DNA from: Phycisphaerales bacterium
Lineage (GTDB): Bacteria > Planctomycetota > Phycisphaerae > Phycisphaerales > UBA1924
Direction: 5' to 3'
DNA length: 5,848 nt
Assembly: GCA_003511945.1 (NCBI GenBank)
Contig: DOJA01000223.1
Location: 4,145-9,992 of the forward strand
Of the stretch, positions 5,802 through 5,848 are shown piece after piece. The notes beneath the pieces are model-generated. The model was not told the origin of the DNA and ran no database searches. It saw nothing but the letters and a program-made list of their open reading frames with translations. A program made the position numbers and the translations under genes. Within the stretch, counting starts at the first letter, position 1. Each line of letters begins with the position of its first letter.

Positions 5802-5848
5802 GGATCGGGAGAGGGTCGTGTAGGGAAAGGGTGTAGATCTCGGTGGGC
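5802..5848. other. Illumina TruSeq adapter remnant (sequencing artefact)
   Basis: Aligned by eye to the reverse complement of the TruSeq universal (P5-side) adapter, 42 of 47 bases match without gaps. Exact runs cover 5815-5829 (15 bases) and 5831-5846 (16 bases, containing GTGTAGATCTCGGTGG). The differences are at 5802, 5809, 5814, 5830 and 5847, and in every case the window has G where the adapter has A, A, C, A and T. Changes only to G are what two-colour Illumina chemistry gives when signal fades. This part should be masked and not annotated as biology. Confidence 0.95.

Noticed and set aside
5761..5815. Inverted repeat CCCTCTC/GAGAGGG resembling a purD terminator
   Set aside because: The right arm (5809-5815) lies inside the adapter-derived sequence and two of its bases are probable G miscalls, so the pairing is not genomic. 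No T tract follows.

Overview
This is a very GC-rich window (around 70 % by eye, with G/C at most third codon positions). It is densely packed with ordinary bacterial chromosomal genes. The gene content and the style of the PurD and photolyase proteins would fit a Planctomycetota / Phycisphaerales-like bacterium, but that is recall-based inference; the sequence alone only shows a high-GC bacterium. There is no phage, plasmid, insertion-sequence or CRISPR signal.

Left block (1-2800, + strand): the last 21 codons of an unidentified gene, then a peroxiredoxin-like thioredoxin-fold protein with a CPFC motif, a SOUL/HBP-family heme-binding protein, and a class I CPD photolyase (phrB). The genes are 9 bp apart, 53 bp apart, and finally overlap by 4 bp. 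They read as one operon, whose theme is plausibly protection against light and oxidative damage.

Middle block (2766-4217, - strand): a predicted exported alpha/beta-hydrolase of the PHB-depolymerase/esterase type. It has an N-terminal region I do not recognise and an 18-bp in-frame tandem repeat. Its 3' end overlaps the 3' end of phrB by 35 bp (convergent).

Right block (4284-5752, + strand): a complete tRNA-Pro(TGG) without an encoded CCA, then purD (phosphoribosylamine-glycine ligase). A TATGAT box lies between them.

The most important observation is technical. The final 47 bases (5802-5848) match the reverse complement of the Illumina TruSeq universal (P5-side) adapter at 42 of 47 positions, and all five differences are changes to G. 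The sequence is almost certainly not biological there, and the window probably ends at a contig end. I found no convincing undescribed system; the biological points worth a second look are the Prx-like/SOUL/photolyase cluster, a CxxC in the SOUL protein, and the unrecognised N-terminal half of the hydrolase.
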